Assembly (NCBI GenBank): GCA_031546845.1
Contig: JAVBJT010000014.1
Location: 124,001-188,000, forward strand
Origin: Azoarcus sp031546845
GTDB taxonomy: Bacteria; Pseudomonadota; Gammaproteobacteria; Burkholderiales; Rhodocyclaceae
DNA: 64,000 nt
Direction of reading: 5' to 3'
How positions within the stretch are numbered: the stretch's first letter is position 1; every line of letters begins with the position of its first letter. A program made the position numbers and the translations under genes. This document shows positions 51,963-60,597 of this stretch, one piece after another. Below the pieces are notes generated by a model, which searched no databases, was not told where the DNA came from, and saw only the letters and a list, made by a program, of their open reading frames with translations.

Positions 51963-52946
51963 CTACTCGTGCCTAGGATCGCGCGCAAGCAAGCGCTCCA
52001 CCGCCTCACGCGCGGCCAACTCTTGATGCAATAGCGCATCGACCGCTTCGCAGATCGGCATTTCGACACCGTGCCGGCCGGCGAGGCCGACGACTTCGTG
52101 CGCGGTGGGTACGCCTTCGGCGACGTGGCCGAGGTCGCGCAGGATGTCGGCGAGGGTTTTGCCTTCGGCCAGCGCGAGGCCGACGCGGCGGTTGCGTGAC
52201 AGGTTGCCGGTGCAGGTCAGGATGAGGTCGCCCATGCCGGCCAGGCCCATCAGTGTTTCCGCGCGGCCGCCGAGCGCCTGGGCGAGCCGGGCGATTTCCG
52301 CCAGGCCGCGCGTCATCAGTGCGGCGCGGGCGTTGAGGCCGAAGCCCATGCCGTCGGAAATGCCGGCGGCGATGGCCATGACGTTTTTCACCGCGCCGCC
52401 GATTTCGCAGCCAACCACGTCGGTATTGGCATAAAGGCGCAGGCGCGGCTGGTGCAGCAGGCCGACCCAGTGCGCGGCGAAGGCGGCGTCGGTTGCGGCG
52501 AGGGTGATCGCGGTCGGTTGCCCGGCGGCGGTTTCGGCGGCGAAGCTGGGGCCGGTCAGTGCGCCGCAGGGCGCGTGCGCGCCGAGTTCTTCTCCGACGA
52601 TTTCATGCGGCAGGCGGCCGCTGCCTGTTTCGAGACCCTTGCAAGCCCACAGCAGCGGCGTGCCTGCTTGCAGTTGGCGCAGCGCGCGTGCCGTGTCGCG
52701 CAGGCCGGCCAGCGGCGTGGCGACCAGGTGCAGGTCGGCGCCGCGCGCGCAGGCGGCGAAGTCGGCGCTCAGGCCGAGCGTGGCGTGCAGTGGAATGCCG
52801 GGCAGGTAGCGGGTGTTTTCGCCATCGCTGCGCAGGGCGTCGATGTGGGCGGGGTCGCGCGCCCACAGGGTAACGTCGTGGGCGGCGGAGAAGGCTTGGG
52901 CGAGGGCGGTGCCCCAGGCGCCAGCACCGAATACGGCGATCCGCAT
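51963..52946 (-). CDS. gpsA: Glycerol-3-phosphate dehydrogenase [NAD(P)+]
   Basis: A 327-residue enzyme making sn-glycerol 3-phosphate for phospholipids. The Rossmann motif is FGAGAWGTALAQ (residues 6-17). GPSFAAE, EIGGAVKNVMAIAAG with the catalytic Lys, and SRNRRVGLALAEG are present. ATG 52946 begins the family N-terminus. The secB/SH3-protein/gpsA order is a common betaproteobacterial arrangement. Confidence 0.97.
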   Translation of the reverse strand: MRIAVFGAGAWGTALAQAFSAAHDVTLWARDPAHIDALRSDGENTRYLPGIPLHATLGLSADFAACARGADLHLVATPLAGLRDTARALRQLQAGTPLLWACKGLETGSGRLPHEIVGEELGAHAPCGALTGPSFAAETAAGQPTAITLAATDAAFAAHWVGLLHQPRLRLYANTDVVGCEIGGAVKNVMAIAAGISDGMGFGLNARAALMTRGLAEIARLAQALGGRAETLMGLAGMGDLILTCTGNLSRNRRVGLALAEGKTLADILRDLGHVAEGVPTAHEVVGLAGRHGVEMPICEAVDALLHQELAAREAVERLLARDPRHE

Positions 52947-52951
52947 CCGGT

Positions 52952-53404
52952 TCACAGCCCCCAGACGTCGCTCGCCCGCGCGTAGCCGGTGGCGCCGTCG
53001 TTGTGGCGGACCTTGACCCAGCCGTCGGCGGGGGGCTCCACCAGATCGAGGATGACGTTGCGTACGGCTTCGAAGGCAGGCGGGGCGGTTTCCGCTGCTT
53101 GCTGGTGAATCACCGCGCGCGCCGCCGTCACCATGACGGTGCGTTTGGCGGCAAGCGCGCGGCGTTCGATCCAGGCGATCGCGGTTCCCGGTTCGCGGAC
53201 CTTGACCCACTTGGTGTCGAGCGCGACGACGATTTCCACCGGCGTGCCGGCGGCAATGATGTATTGCCGTTTGCTCTTGTCCGACGGGCCGTCGTACAGG
53301 ATCGTGGGTTCGGTGACCGAGCGGAACTCGATCGCCAGGGCGGACGAAGCGCCGCAGGCGAGCAGCGCGGCGAGGCCAAGGTGGCGAAGGCGGGGGGCGA
53401 TCAT
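52952..53404 (-). CDS. Exported SH3-like domain protein
   Basis: A 150-residue protein with a signal peptide (about residues 1-24). Two bacterial SH3-like stretches follow: VTEPTILYDGPSDKSKRQYII...WVKVREPGTAIAWIERRAL and VRNVILDLVEPPADGWVKVRHNDGATGYARASDVWGL. Such periplasmic domains usually bind peptidoglycan or proteins. It lies between secB and gpsA, five bases before gpsA. Confidence 0.85.
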   Translation of the reverse strand: MIAPRLRHLGLAALLACGASSALAIEFRSVTEPTILYDGPSDKSKRQYIIAAGTPVEIVVALDTKWVKVREPGTAIAWIERRALAAKRTVMVTAARAVIHQQAAETAPPAFEAVRNVILDLVEPPADGWVKVRHNDGATGYARASDVWGL

Positions 53405-53417
53405 GGGTGCGTGCGCT

Positions 53418-53885
53418 TTACTGAACCGGCACTTCACCCGCGTTTTGCTGCGCGGCGGCTTGTTGCCGTTGTTGCTGGTACAGCGCTTCGAAGTTCACGG
53501 GTGCGAGCAGTACCGGCTGGAAGCCCGCGCGGGTGACGGCGTCGGAGATGGCTTCGCGGGCGTAGGGGAAGAGGATGTTCGGGCAGCCGATCATCATCAC
53601 CGGCTCCATTTCGGGCTGCGGAACGTTGCGGATCTGGAACACGCCGGCCTGGGCCACTTCGATGAGGAACATGTTCTTTTCTTCCGGCAGCGAGGCGGAC
53701 ACGGTGACGGTCAGGACGACTTCGAACAAACCTTCGTCGATGCCCTTGCCTTCGGTGCGCAGTTGCACGTTGATTTGCGGCGCTTCGCGTTCAAGGAAGA
53801 TCTGCGGTGCGTTGGGCACTTCGATGGAGAGGTCTTTGACGTAGAGCTTTTCGATGGAAAAAATGGGTTGTGCGTTGTCGGTCAT
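53418..53885 (-). CDS. secB: Protein-export chaperone SecB
   Basis: A 155-residue SecB with IEKLYVKDLSIEVPNAPQIF, EKNMFLIEVAQAGVFQI and CPNILFPYAREAISDAVTRAGF. It forms tetramers that keep preproteins unfolded and hands them to SecA. It is separated from grxC by a terminator, so it should have its own promoter. Confidence 0.97.
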   Translation of the reverse strand: MTDNAQPIFSIEKLYVKDLSIEVPNAPQIFLEREAPQINVQLRTEGKGIDEGLFEVVLTVTVSASLPEEKNMFLIEVAQAGVFQIRNVPQPEMEPVMMIGCPNILFPYAREAISDAVTRAGFQPVLLAPVNFEALYQQQRQQAAAQQNAGEVPVQ

Positions 53886-53925
53886 GTTTGACTGCCTGGT
53901 TGAGTAGCGAGGGAAAAAGGAAAAA

Positions 53926-53948
53926 AGCCGCTGCTTGAATCAGCGGCT
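53926..53948 (-). terminator. Intrinsic terminator after grxC
   Basis: An eight-base perfect stem (53926-53933 with 53941-53948) that begins at the last base of the grxC stop codon and is followed on the minus strand by six T. Confidence 0.85.
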
Positions 53949-54238
53949 CAAGTGGGTTCGTTTGGGGCTTTGCTTTGCAGGAACGGCGCCAGTAGCGGGT
54001 CGAGGCCGCCTTGGCGGTCGAGTTCGTACAGATCGTCGTAGCCGCCGACGTGACGGTCGCCGATGTAAATCTGCGGCACGGTGCGCCGCCCGGTGAGGGT
54101 CATCATCTCTTCGCGGCGCTGCGGTTCGAGGTCGATGCGGATTTTTTCGATATCGGCCACGCCCTTGCGCTGCAGCAACTGCTCGGCGCGGACGCAGTAG
54201 GGGCAGACGCCCGTCGAGTACATGCGGATGTTGGACAT
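53948..54238 (-). CDS. grxC: Glutaredoxin 3
   Basis: A 96-residue glutaredoxin with the dithiol site CPYC at 12-15 and the cis-proline segment RTVPQIYIGDRHVGGYDDLYEL. It reduces disulfides with glutathione. ATG 54238 has GAGG upstream. A tail of about ten residues extends beyond the usual end. It follows the rhodanese gene by two bases. Confidence 0.95.
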   Translation of the reverse strand: MSNIRMYSTGVCPYCVRAEQLLQRKGVADIEKIRIDLEPQRREEMMTLTGRRTVPQIYIGDRHVGGYDDLYELDRQGGLDPLLAPFLQSKAPNEPT

Positions 54239-54240
54239 GT

Positions 54241-54651
54241 TTATTTCCTCTTGCGGCTGAGGGGCAGGTTGGTTTTTTCCCATTCTGCGATGCCGCCGCG
54301 CAGGTTGTGCAGGCGCTCGAAGCCCGCCTTGCGCAGCCGTGTCAGTGCGGTGGCGGCGCGGTTTCCGCTGGCGCAATACAGGATGATCGGACGCGATTTG
54401 AATTTTTCCAACTCGCCGCTGCGGCGTTCGATATCCGCCAGCGGCAGATGGCGGGCGTTGGGGATGTGGCCTTGGTCGAATTCGCCTTGGGCGCGCACGT
54501 CGACGACGACCGCGTCCTCGCGGTTGATCAGCAAGGTTGCCTCGGCCGGTGAGACCTGGGTTTTGTCGCCGCGCAGCGATTCGAGGAGGAACAAGCCGCC
54601 GCTGATGGCGGCGAGCGCGGCCCAGTACCAGTTCTGTTGCAGGAATTCCAC
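54241..54651 (-). CDS. Membrane-anchored rhodanese-like protein
   Basis: A 136-residue protein with one N-terminal transmembrane helix (about residues 7-25) and a rhodanese domain. The active-site cysteine is C93 in LYCASGNRA, and VVDVRAQGEFDQGHIPNARHLP is the other family signature. It would carry persulfide sulfur. The rhodanese-grxC-secB order is common in proteobacteria. Confidence 0.92.
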   Translation of the reverse strand: MEFLQQNWYWAALAAISGGLFLLESLRGDKTQVSPAEATLLINREDAVVVDVRAQGEFDQGHIPNARHLPLADIERRSGELEKFKSRPIILYCASGNRAATALTRLRKAGFERLHNLRGGIAEWEKTNLPLSRKRK

Positions 54652-54900
54652 GAAAATAAGCGCTCCGGTTGGCGGGGAAGTGGGTAGAAGTAAGGCTGGA
54701 AACGGGGTTCCGCGCCGGGCGGAAACGGTCTTGTGCGGACAGCGTCAGCCTAGCGAAACCAGTAGTATAAAATACGTGTCGATGCAATGCTTGGTTCCGC
54801 TGCGGTCTTGCTTTGGCGCAGGCCGTCGCGTGGCACGTCGCACCGTAGTTTCATAACCCGTCGGACTTACTTAATCTATCAAACCGGACACCGCGCCATC

Positions 54901-55650
54901 ATGTACAAGATCGTTCTGCTTCGCCACGGCGAATCCACCTGGAACAAGGAAAACCGCTTTACCGGCTGGACCGATGTCGACCTGACCGAGCAGGGCGTCG
55001 GTGAGGCGCACGCGGCGGGGCAATTGCTCAAGCGCGAGGGCTATGCGTTCGATCTGGCGTTTACCTCGGTGTTGAAGCGGGCCAATAAAACCCTGAATAT
55101 CGTGCTCGAAGAGCTCGATGCGCTGTGGCTGCCGGTTGAGCACTCCTGGCGCTTGAACGAACGCCATTACGGTTCGCTGCAAGGGCTGAACAAGACGGAA
55201 ATGGCGGCCCGTTACGGCGACGAGCAGGTGCTCATATGGCGCCGCTCCTACGATACGCCGCCGCAGCCGTTGGAAGAGGGCGATCCGCGTATTACCGCCG
55301 ACGATCCCCGTTACGCGGGGCTGCCGCGCGCGCAGTTTCCCCGCACCGAGTGCCTGAAAGACACCGTGGCCCGCGTTGTGCCGTATTGGGAAACGGTTAT
55401 CGTGCCGCAGATTCTCGCTGGCCGCCGTATTCTGGTTGCCGCGCACGGTAACAGCCTGCGCGCGTTGATTAAATACCTGGACAATGTGTCCGACAGCGAA
55501 ATCGTCAGTCTCAATATCCCGACGGCGCAGCCGCTGGTGTATGAGCTCGATGCCGATCTGCGGCCGTTGAAGCACTATTACCTGGCTGACGAAGACGTTA
55601 TCCGCGCCGCGCAGGCGGCAGTCGCCAATCAGGGGAAAGCCACGGCTTGA
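54901..55650 (+). CDS. gpmA: 2,3-Bisphosphoglycerate-dependent phosphoglycerate mutase
   Basis: A 249-residue glycolytic mutase. The phospho-histidine is H9 in LLRHGESTWNKENRFTGW. FTSVLKRA, LNERHYGSLQGLNK and VAAHGNSLRALIKYL with the second histidine are intact. ATG 54901 starts exactly at the family N-terminus. It is divergent from the rhodanese gene. Confidence 0.97.
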   Translation: MYKIVLLRHGESTWNKENRFTGWTDVDLTEQGVGEAHAAGQLLKREGYAFDLAFTSVLKRANKTLNIVLEELDALWLPVEHSWRLNERHYGSLQGLNKTEMAARYGDEQVLIWRRSYDTPPQPLEEGDPRITADDPRYAGLPRAQFPRTECLKDTVARVVPYWETVIVPQILAGRRILVAAHGNSLRALIKYLDNVSDSEIVSLNIPTAQPLVYELDADLRPLKHYYLADEDVIRAAQAAVANQGKATA

Positions 55651-55659
55651 TCGTGCGAC

Positions 55660-57018
55660 TTGAATATTGACGGGCAGGTTGTTCGTTTCGTGACGGCAGA
55701 GGTAGCGAGAGCGAGGGGTGTCGCGCTGCGCGCGGTGTCGCTTGCGGTGGCCCTTGCGCTTGCCTTGCCGTTCGCTTTGCCGGCGGCGTGGGCGCAGCCC
55801 GCTGAGATCGAGGGTAAGCGCGCCGATCTGGACGAGATCAAGCAGCGCATCCGCGACCTGCAAAAAGAGGTCAATCAAACCGAGGCTTCGCGTACCGGCG
55901 CGGCCAACGCGGTGGGCGAGGCCGAGCGCGCGGTATCCCGCGCGCAGCGGGGCTTGCGCCAGCTCTCGGCGGAACAGGCGGATACCGCGCGCAAACTCGC
56001 GTTGCTCGAGGCCGAACAACGCGAAGTGCAGGCGCGGATCGCCGCGCGGCAAAACGAACTCGCCGATTGGTTGCGCCGCCACTATATGTACGGCGCGGCC
56101 GATGGTGTTGCGCCCTTGTTGTCGGCGCGTGATCCCAACCAGATCGCGCGCGATGCGCACTACCTTGAATATCTGGGGCGGGCGCGACTGGGCCTGATTG
56201 AAGACCTGCGTGGCGATTTGCGCGAAAAAGCCGAGCGCGCGGCTGAAATCGGCCGTCGCCGGGATCGCCTCGCCGCGCTCGAAGTCGAGCAGCGTAAACA
56301 GCACGCCGAGCTGGAAGCTTTACAGGATGTGCGCAAGCAGGCGCTAGCGGCGATTTCGGACCAGCTCAAGAACAAGCAGAAGGAAGTGACCTCGTTGCGC
56401 CAGGATGAGCAGCGTTTGACGCGCCTGATCGAAATGCTCGCCCAGCGCGCGCGCGAGGAGGCTGCCCGGCAAGCCGCCGCGGCACGGCGGGCGGCGGAGC
56501 AAGAGAAGGAAAGGGAGCGTATCGCGCGCCAGACTCCCGGCGGTGGCGCCACGCCGCGCCGTTCCGAGCCGGTTGTGGGCGAGGTGAAGCACGCCGCCGG
56601 GCCGACGCCGACCGATGTGAGCTTTGCTCAACTACGCGGGCAACTGCGTTTTCCCGTGCGCGGCGAACTCATTGGCCGTTTCGGTGCTCCAAGGGCGGAA
56701 GGCGGAACAACGTGGAAGGGTGTTTTCATCCGCGCCGCCGGTGGCGTCGATGTACGTGCCGTGGCTGCGGGCGAGGTTGTTTTTTCCGATTGGCTGCGCG
56801 GTTACGGTAATTTGCTCATCATCGATCATGGTGGCGATTATTTGTCCGTATATGGCAATAACGATGCCTTGCTCAAGGAAGTGGGCGAACGGGTGGCGGG
56901 TGGGGATGCGGTTGCCAGCGTGGGTGCGAGCGAAGGTGGGGGGGAATCGGGTTTATACTTCGAAATCCGCCACCAGGGGCGCCCGCTCGATCCCCTGCAG
57001 TGGGTGAAAACAAACTAA
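55660..57018 (+). CDS. envC: EnvC-like murein hydrolase activator
   Basis: A 452-residue exported protein. A signal peptide is followed by a long coiled coil (about residues 50-285) and a C-terminal LytM domain (about 330-450). The zinc ligands HxxxD and HxH of active M23 peptidases are missing (GVFIRAAGGVDVRAV and YFEIRHQG stand in their places), so it should activate amidases at division rather than cut peptidoglycan. The start is a TTG at 55660; GTG 55690 is also possible. The gpmA-envC-ctpA order is conserved. Confidence 0.92.
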   Translation: MNIDGQVVRFVTAEVARARGVALRAVSLAVALALALPFALPAAWAQPAEIEGKRADLDEIKQRIRDLQKEVNQTEASRTGAANAVGEAERAVSRAQRGLRQLSAEQADTARKLALLEAEQREVQARIAARQNELADWLRRHYMYGAADGVAPLLSARDPNQIARDAHYLEYLGRARLGLIEDLRGDLREKAERAAEIGRRRDRLAALEVEQRKQHAELEALQDVRKQALAAISDQLKNKQKEVTSLRQDEQRLTRLIEMLAQRAREEAARQAAAARRAAEQEKERERIARQTPGGGATPRRSEPVVGEVKHAAGPTPTDVSFAQLRGQLRFPVRGELIGRFGAPRAEGGTTWKGVFIRAAGGVDVRAVAAGEVVFSDWLRGYGNLLIIDHGGDYLSVYGNNDALLKEVGERVAGGDAVASVGASEGGGESGLYFEIRHQGRPLDPLQWVKTN

Positions 57019-57076
57019 CAGATTATTCAATTGTCTTTGCGGCAATATTGCCGCGACATTGCCTGACGGAGTGTCC

Positions 57077-58441
57077 ATGCGCAGCAAGCTGAAGCAAATC
57101 GGCCTCGTTATGACCGGCGTCGTCGCCGGTGTCATGATCAGCCTGAACTTTTCCGCCAATGCCGACAAGGCCGCGCAGGCGCCGTTGCCGGTGGAGGAGT
57201 TGCGCGCGTTTGCCGACGTGTTCAACGCGGTCAAGCAGGGTTATGTCGAGCCGGTGGAAGACAAAAAGCTTATCACCCATGCCATCAGCGGCATGCTTTC
57301 GGGGCTCGATCCGCATTCGGCTTATCTCGATGCCGAGGCGTTCAAGGATCTCCAGGTTGGCACGCAGGGCGAATTTGGTGGCCTGGGCATCGAGGTCGGT
57401 ATGGAAGACGGCTTCGTCAAGGTGATTTCGCCGATCGAGGATACGCCGGCCTTCCGCGCCGGGATCAAGACGGGTGACCTTATCGTCAAGCTCGACGAGA
57501 CGCCGGTCAAGGGCATGTCCTTGAACGACGCGGTCAAGCGCATGCGCGGCAAGCCGAAGACGGACATCGTGCTGACCATCGCGCGCAAGGGGGAGAATCG
57601 CCCCCTGGTGATTACGCTGACGCGCGAAGTGATCAAGGTGCAGAGCGTCAAGTCCAAGACCCTCGAATCGGGCTATGGCTATGTGCGCGTTGTGCAGTTC
57701 CAGGAAAACACTGTTCCGTCTCTCGTTCAGCATTTGGATAAGCTGACCAAGGAGGGCGAATTGAAGGGCCTGGTGCTCGATCTGCGTAACGATCCGGGCG
57801 GCCTGCTGCACGGCGCCGTGGGCGTGGCCGCGGCCTTCCTGCCGGCGAACGCGGTGGTGGTTTCCACCAACGGGCGCACCGAGGATGCCAAGCGCGATTA
57901 CCGCGCCGCGCCGGAAGACTATTTGCGCGGCACGCGCGACGATGTGTTGCGCGGCCTGACGGCCAGGGCCAAGGATGTGCCGATGGTGGTGCTGGTCAAC
58001 GGCGGTTCCGCGTCGGCTTCCGAAATCGTTGCCGGGGCCTTGCAGGATCATCGCCGCGCCGTGGTCATGGGCACGCAGACCTTTGGTAAAGGCTCGGTGC
58101 AAACCATTCTGCCGCTCAACAACAACACCGCGATCAAGCTCACCACGGCGCGTTACTACACGCCGAGCGGGCGCTCGATTCAGGCCAAGGGCATCGAGCC
58201 GGATATCGTCGTCGAGGAAGGTACCAACGGTTCCGCGCGCCGTGTGCGCGAGGCCGATCTTGAAGGCCACCTTGGCAACGACCGCGATCCCGAAGCGGAG
58301 CGCAAAGCCAAGCAAGGCGGCAAGGATGAGGAAGATGCGGCCGCGCCGGCCCGTTTCGAGATGGCCGGCAAGGACGACTATCAGCTTGCCCAGGCGGTCA
58401 ATCTTCTCAAGGGCTTGCAAATCGTCCAGAATAAAAAATAA
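57077..58441 (+). CDS. ctpA: C-terminal processing peptidase (S41)
   Basis: A 454-residue serine protease with an N-terminal membrane signal (about residues 5-27), a PDZ domain (~85-165) and a catalytic domain with Ser in GGSASASEIVAGAL and Lys in TFGKGSVQTI. The acidic/basic stretch RDPEAERKAKQGGKDEED lies near the C-terminus. It trims periplasmic proteins, often peptidoglycan hydrolases or their partners. ATG 57077 has GGAG upstream. EnvC just before it suggests a shared role at the cell wall. Confidence 0.95.
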   Translation: MRSKLKQIGLVMTGVVAGVMISLNFSANADKAAQAPLPVEELRAFADVFNAVKQGYVEPVEDKKLITHAISGMLSGLDPHSAYLDAEAFKDLQVGTQGEFGGLGIEVGMEDGFVKVISPIEDTPAFRAGIKTGDLIVKLDETPVKGMSLNDAVKRMRGKPKTDIVLTIARKGENRPLVITLTREVIKVQSVKSKTLESGYGYVRVVQFQENTVPSLVQHLDKLTKEGELKGLVLDLRNDPGGLLHGAVGVAAAFLPANAVVVSTNGRTEDAKRDYRAAPEDYLRGTRDDVLRGLTARAKDVPMVVLVNGGSASASEIVAGALQDHRRAVVMGTQTFGKGSVQTILPLNNNTAIKLTTARYYTPSGRSIQAKGIEPDIVVEEGTNGSARRVREADLEGHLGNDRDPEAERKAKQGGKDEEDAAAPARFEMAGKDDYQLAQAVNLLKGLQIVQNKK

Positions 58442-58465
58442 TCTGTTGTTGCCGGGGAGAGTGCG

Positions 58466-58915
58466 ATGCGCCGGGAAACTGCTTATGAGCTGGCCGGCAG
58501 AAAGCGGGATCATCCTGTGGCCAGCGCCGGCATTTTCAAAACGCGCGAGCTACGCTTCAAGGTTTTGCCCAAGGGGCAAACGGAGCGTGCCTTGCGCGCC
58601 CTTGGCAAGCTGGAAGAGCTCAAGGCCGAGCAGGGCACGCGTGAGCGCAGCTTGCTGGTGCATTACTCCGTGCTCGACTACTCGATGGAAACCCTGGAAG
58701 CCGCGCTGCGCGAGGCGGGTTTTACGCTCGAAAATACCTTGTACATGAAGCTGACACGGGCGCTGGTTTATTTCTGTGAGGAAACCCAGCGCCACAATTT
58801 GATGTCGCCCGAGCGGCTGCTGAAACAGTCGAACAAGATTTATATCCAGGCCTGGGACCATCACCTCCACGGCGATCACGACGAAACGCCGCCCGACTTG
58901 CGCGAATACAAATAA
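58466..58915 (+). CDS. Conserved hypothetical protein between ctpA and the moeB-like gene
   Basis: A 149-residue soluble, basic protein with no signal peptide. The middle has an ACT-like alternation (FKVLPKGQTERALRALGKLEELKAEQ, SLLVHYSVLDYSMETLEAALREAGFTLE). The end is rich in His and Asp (AWDHHLHGDHDETPPD), a possible metal-binding tail. It lies 24 bases after ctpA and 30 before the next gene, so it is probably in one operon. The family is not recognised by name. Confidence 0.8.
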   Translation: MRRETAYELAGRKRDHPVASAGIFKTRELRFKVLPKGQTERALRALGKLEELKAEQGTRERSLLVHYSVLDYSMETLEAALREAGFTLENTLYMKLTRALVYFCEETQRHNLMSPERLLKQSNKIYIQAWDHHLHGDHDETPPDLREYK

Positions 58916-58945
58916 ATCCGGGCCGTACTGCGGCCGGGCGTGACA

Positions 58946-59716
58946 ATGAACGACGACCAACTTCTACGCTATAGCCGCCACATCCTGTTGCCCGAAATCG
59001 GCGTTGAAGGACAGGAGGCGATTCTGGCGGCGCGGGTGCTGATCGTCGGCGCGGGAGGCTTGGGGTCGCCGGCGGCGATGTATCTGGCTGCGGCGGGGGT
59101 GGGGACGTTGGTTCTGGCCGACGACGATACGGTCGATTTAACCAACCTGCAGCGGCAGATATTGCATTCAGCGGAAGGCGTGGGGCGGCTCAAGGTCGAA
59201 TCCGGCCGCGATACTCTGCATCGTCTGAATCCGATGGCACGTGTCGAAACTGTCGCCGAACGCTTGAGCGACGTGGCGCTGGAGGATCGGGTCGCGGCGG
59301 CCGACGTCGTACTCGATTGCACGGACAATTTCACCACCCGGCACGCTATCAACCGCGCCTGCGTAAAGCACCGCAAACCGCTTGTTTCCGGCGCGGCGAT
59401 TCGCTTCGATGGCCAGGTGACGGTTTTCGATTTGCGCCAGTTGGAAAGCCCTTGCTACCACTGCCTGTTCCCCGAGGGCGAAGAGGTGGCGGAAGTACGC
59501 TGCGCGGTCATGGGCGTATTCGCGCCGCTCACCGGCATTATCGGCGCCACGCAGGCGGCCGAGGCGTTGAAGCTGATCGCGGCGTGCGGGATGTCGCTCA
59601 ACGGCCGGTTGTTGCTGCTCGACGGTTTGGCGATGGAGTGGCGCAGCGTGGGGTTTGGCCGCGACCCTGGCTGCGCGGTGTGCGGCGCGCAGCCGGGTGC
59701 GCCGCTGGGCGCATAA
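58946..59716 (+). CDS. HesA/MoeB/ThiF family adenylyltransferase
   Basis: A 256-residue E1-like enzyme that adenylates the C-terminus of a sulfur-carrier protein. The ATP loop is VGAGGLGSPAAMYLAAAGVG, then DDDTVDLTNLQRQILH. The zinc cysteines are in CYHC and CAVC, and a cysteine in VRCAVMGVFAP may be catalytic. MoeB and ThiF cannot be told apart here. ATG 58946 is used; a GTG two codons earlier is possible. Confidence 0.92.
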   Translation: MNDDQLLRYSRHILLPEIGVEGQEAILAARVLIVGAGGLGSPAAMYLAAAGVGTLVLADDDTVDLTNLQRQILHSAEGVGRLKVESGRDTLHRLNPMARVETVAERLSDVALEDRVAAADVVLDCTDNFTTRHAINRACVKHRKPLVSGAAIRFDGQVTVFDLRQLESPCYHCLFPEGEEVAEVRCAVMGVFAPLTGIIGATQAAEALKLIAACGMSLNGRLLLLDGLAMEWRSVGFGRDPGCAVCGAQPGAPLGA

Positions 59717-59748
59717 TCAACCGGTAATTGGCCAGTAAGCGGCCGCGC

Positions 59749-60504
59749 TCAGACCGGATTGTCGAGATCGATGAATTCGGCTTCGAGCCCCTGCGTTTCC
59801 GCCAGATGATGCGCCAGGGCGCGGATACCGTAGCGTTCCGAGGCGTGATGGCCGACCGCCGCGTAGGGGATGCCCGATTCGCGCGCCAGATGCACGGTGT
59901 GCTCGGAAATCTCGCCCGATACATAAAGATCGGCTCCGGCCAGAATGGCTTGCTCAAAGTAGTTTTGCGCGCCGCCCGTGCACCAGGCGATGCGCCGCAC
60001 CGGGCGTTCGCCGTTGCCGATCAGCAAGGGCTCGCGCCCCAGGCGTGCGGTCAGCGCGCGTGCAATGCGCGTTGCCGTTTCGCTGCCGTCGTCCGTAGCG
60101 GGGCGGCCGATCCAGCCCAAGTCCTGTTCGGCGAAGCGGCCCTCGCCCGTCCAACCCATCAGTTTGCCGAACTGGGCGTTGTTGCCCAGTTCCGGGTGAA
60201 CGTCGAGCGGTAGATGGTAGGCGAGCAGGCTGATGTCGGCACGCAGCAGTGTGGCCAGGCGGTGTTTGCGGATGCCGGTGATGCGGCCATCCTCGCCGCG
60301 CCAGAAGTAGCCATGATGAACGAGCACGGCATCGTAGCGCCCGGCCACCGCGTGATCGAGCAAGGCTTGGCTCGCGGTGACGCCGCACAGCACGCGGCGT
60401 ACTTCGGGGCGGCCTTCCACTTGTAGACCGTTTGGGCAATAATCGCGCAGCCGCGAGGTTTGCAGCAGTTCATCCAGGTATGCTTGCAGTTCGGTAAGTT
60501 GCAT
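59749..60504 (-). CDS. NIF3-family (YbgI-type) metal-binding protein
   Basis: A 251-residue protein with LLQTSRLRDYCPNGLQVEG at the start, the metal-site HHGYFWRGE, and GAQNYFEQAILAGADLYVSGEISEHTVHLARESG near the end. Family members form hexameric rings with two metals per subunit; GTP cyclohydrolase-like activity has been proposed for some. It is divergent from the protease gene and converges on the moeB-like gene. Confidence 0.93.
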   Translation of the reverse strand: MQLTELQAYLDELLQTSRLRDYCPNGLQVEGRPEVRRVLCGVTASQALLDHAVAGRYDAVLVHHGYFWRGEDGRITGIRKHRLATLLRADISLLAYHLPLDVHPELGNNAQFGKLMGWTGEGRFAEQDLGWIGRPATDDGSETATRIARALTARLGREPLLIGNGERPVRRIAWCTGGAQNYFEQAILAGADLYVSGEISEHTVHLARESGIPYAAVGHHASERYGIRALAHHLAETQGLEAEFIDLDNPV

Positions 60505-60597
60505 GTGATCTTCACTCCGTCTTCAACCCGGGCGGGTGCCCCGGCGGTTTCGCCTTCGGCCGGGCAAGACATTAAGGTAAAACAGTAGGGCAGCATT

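Noticed and set aside
57023..58513. Long minus-strand frame opposite ctpA
   Set aside because: Composition is that of a codon-biased antisense frame, and ctpA shows the Ser-Lys dyad and PDZ domain.
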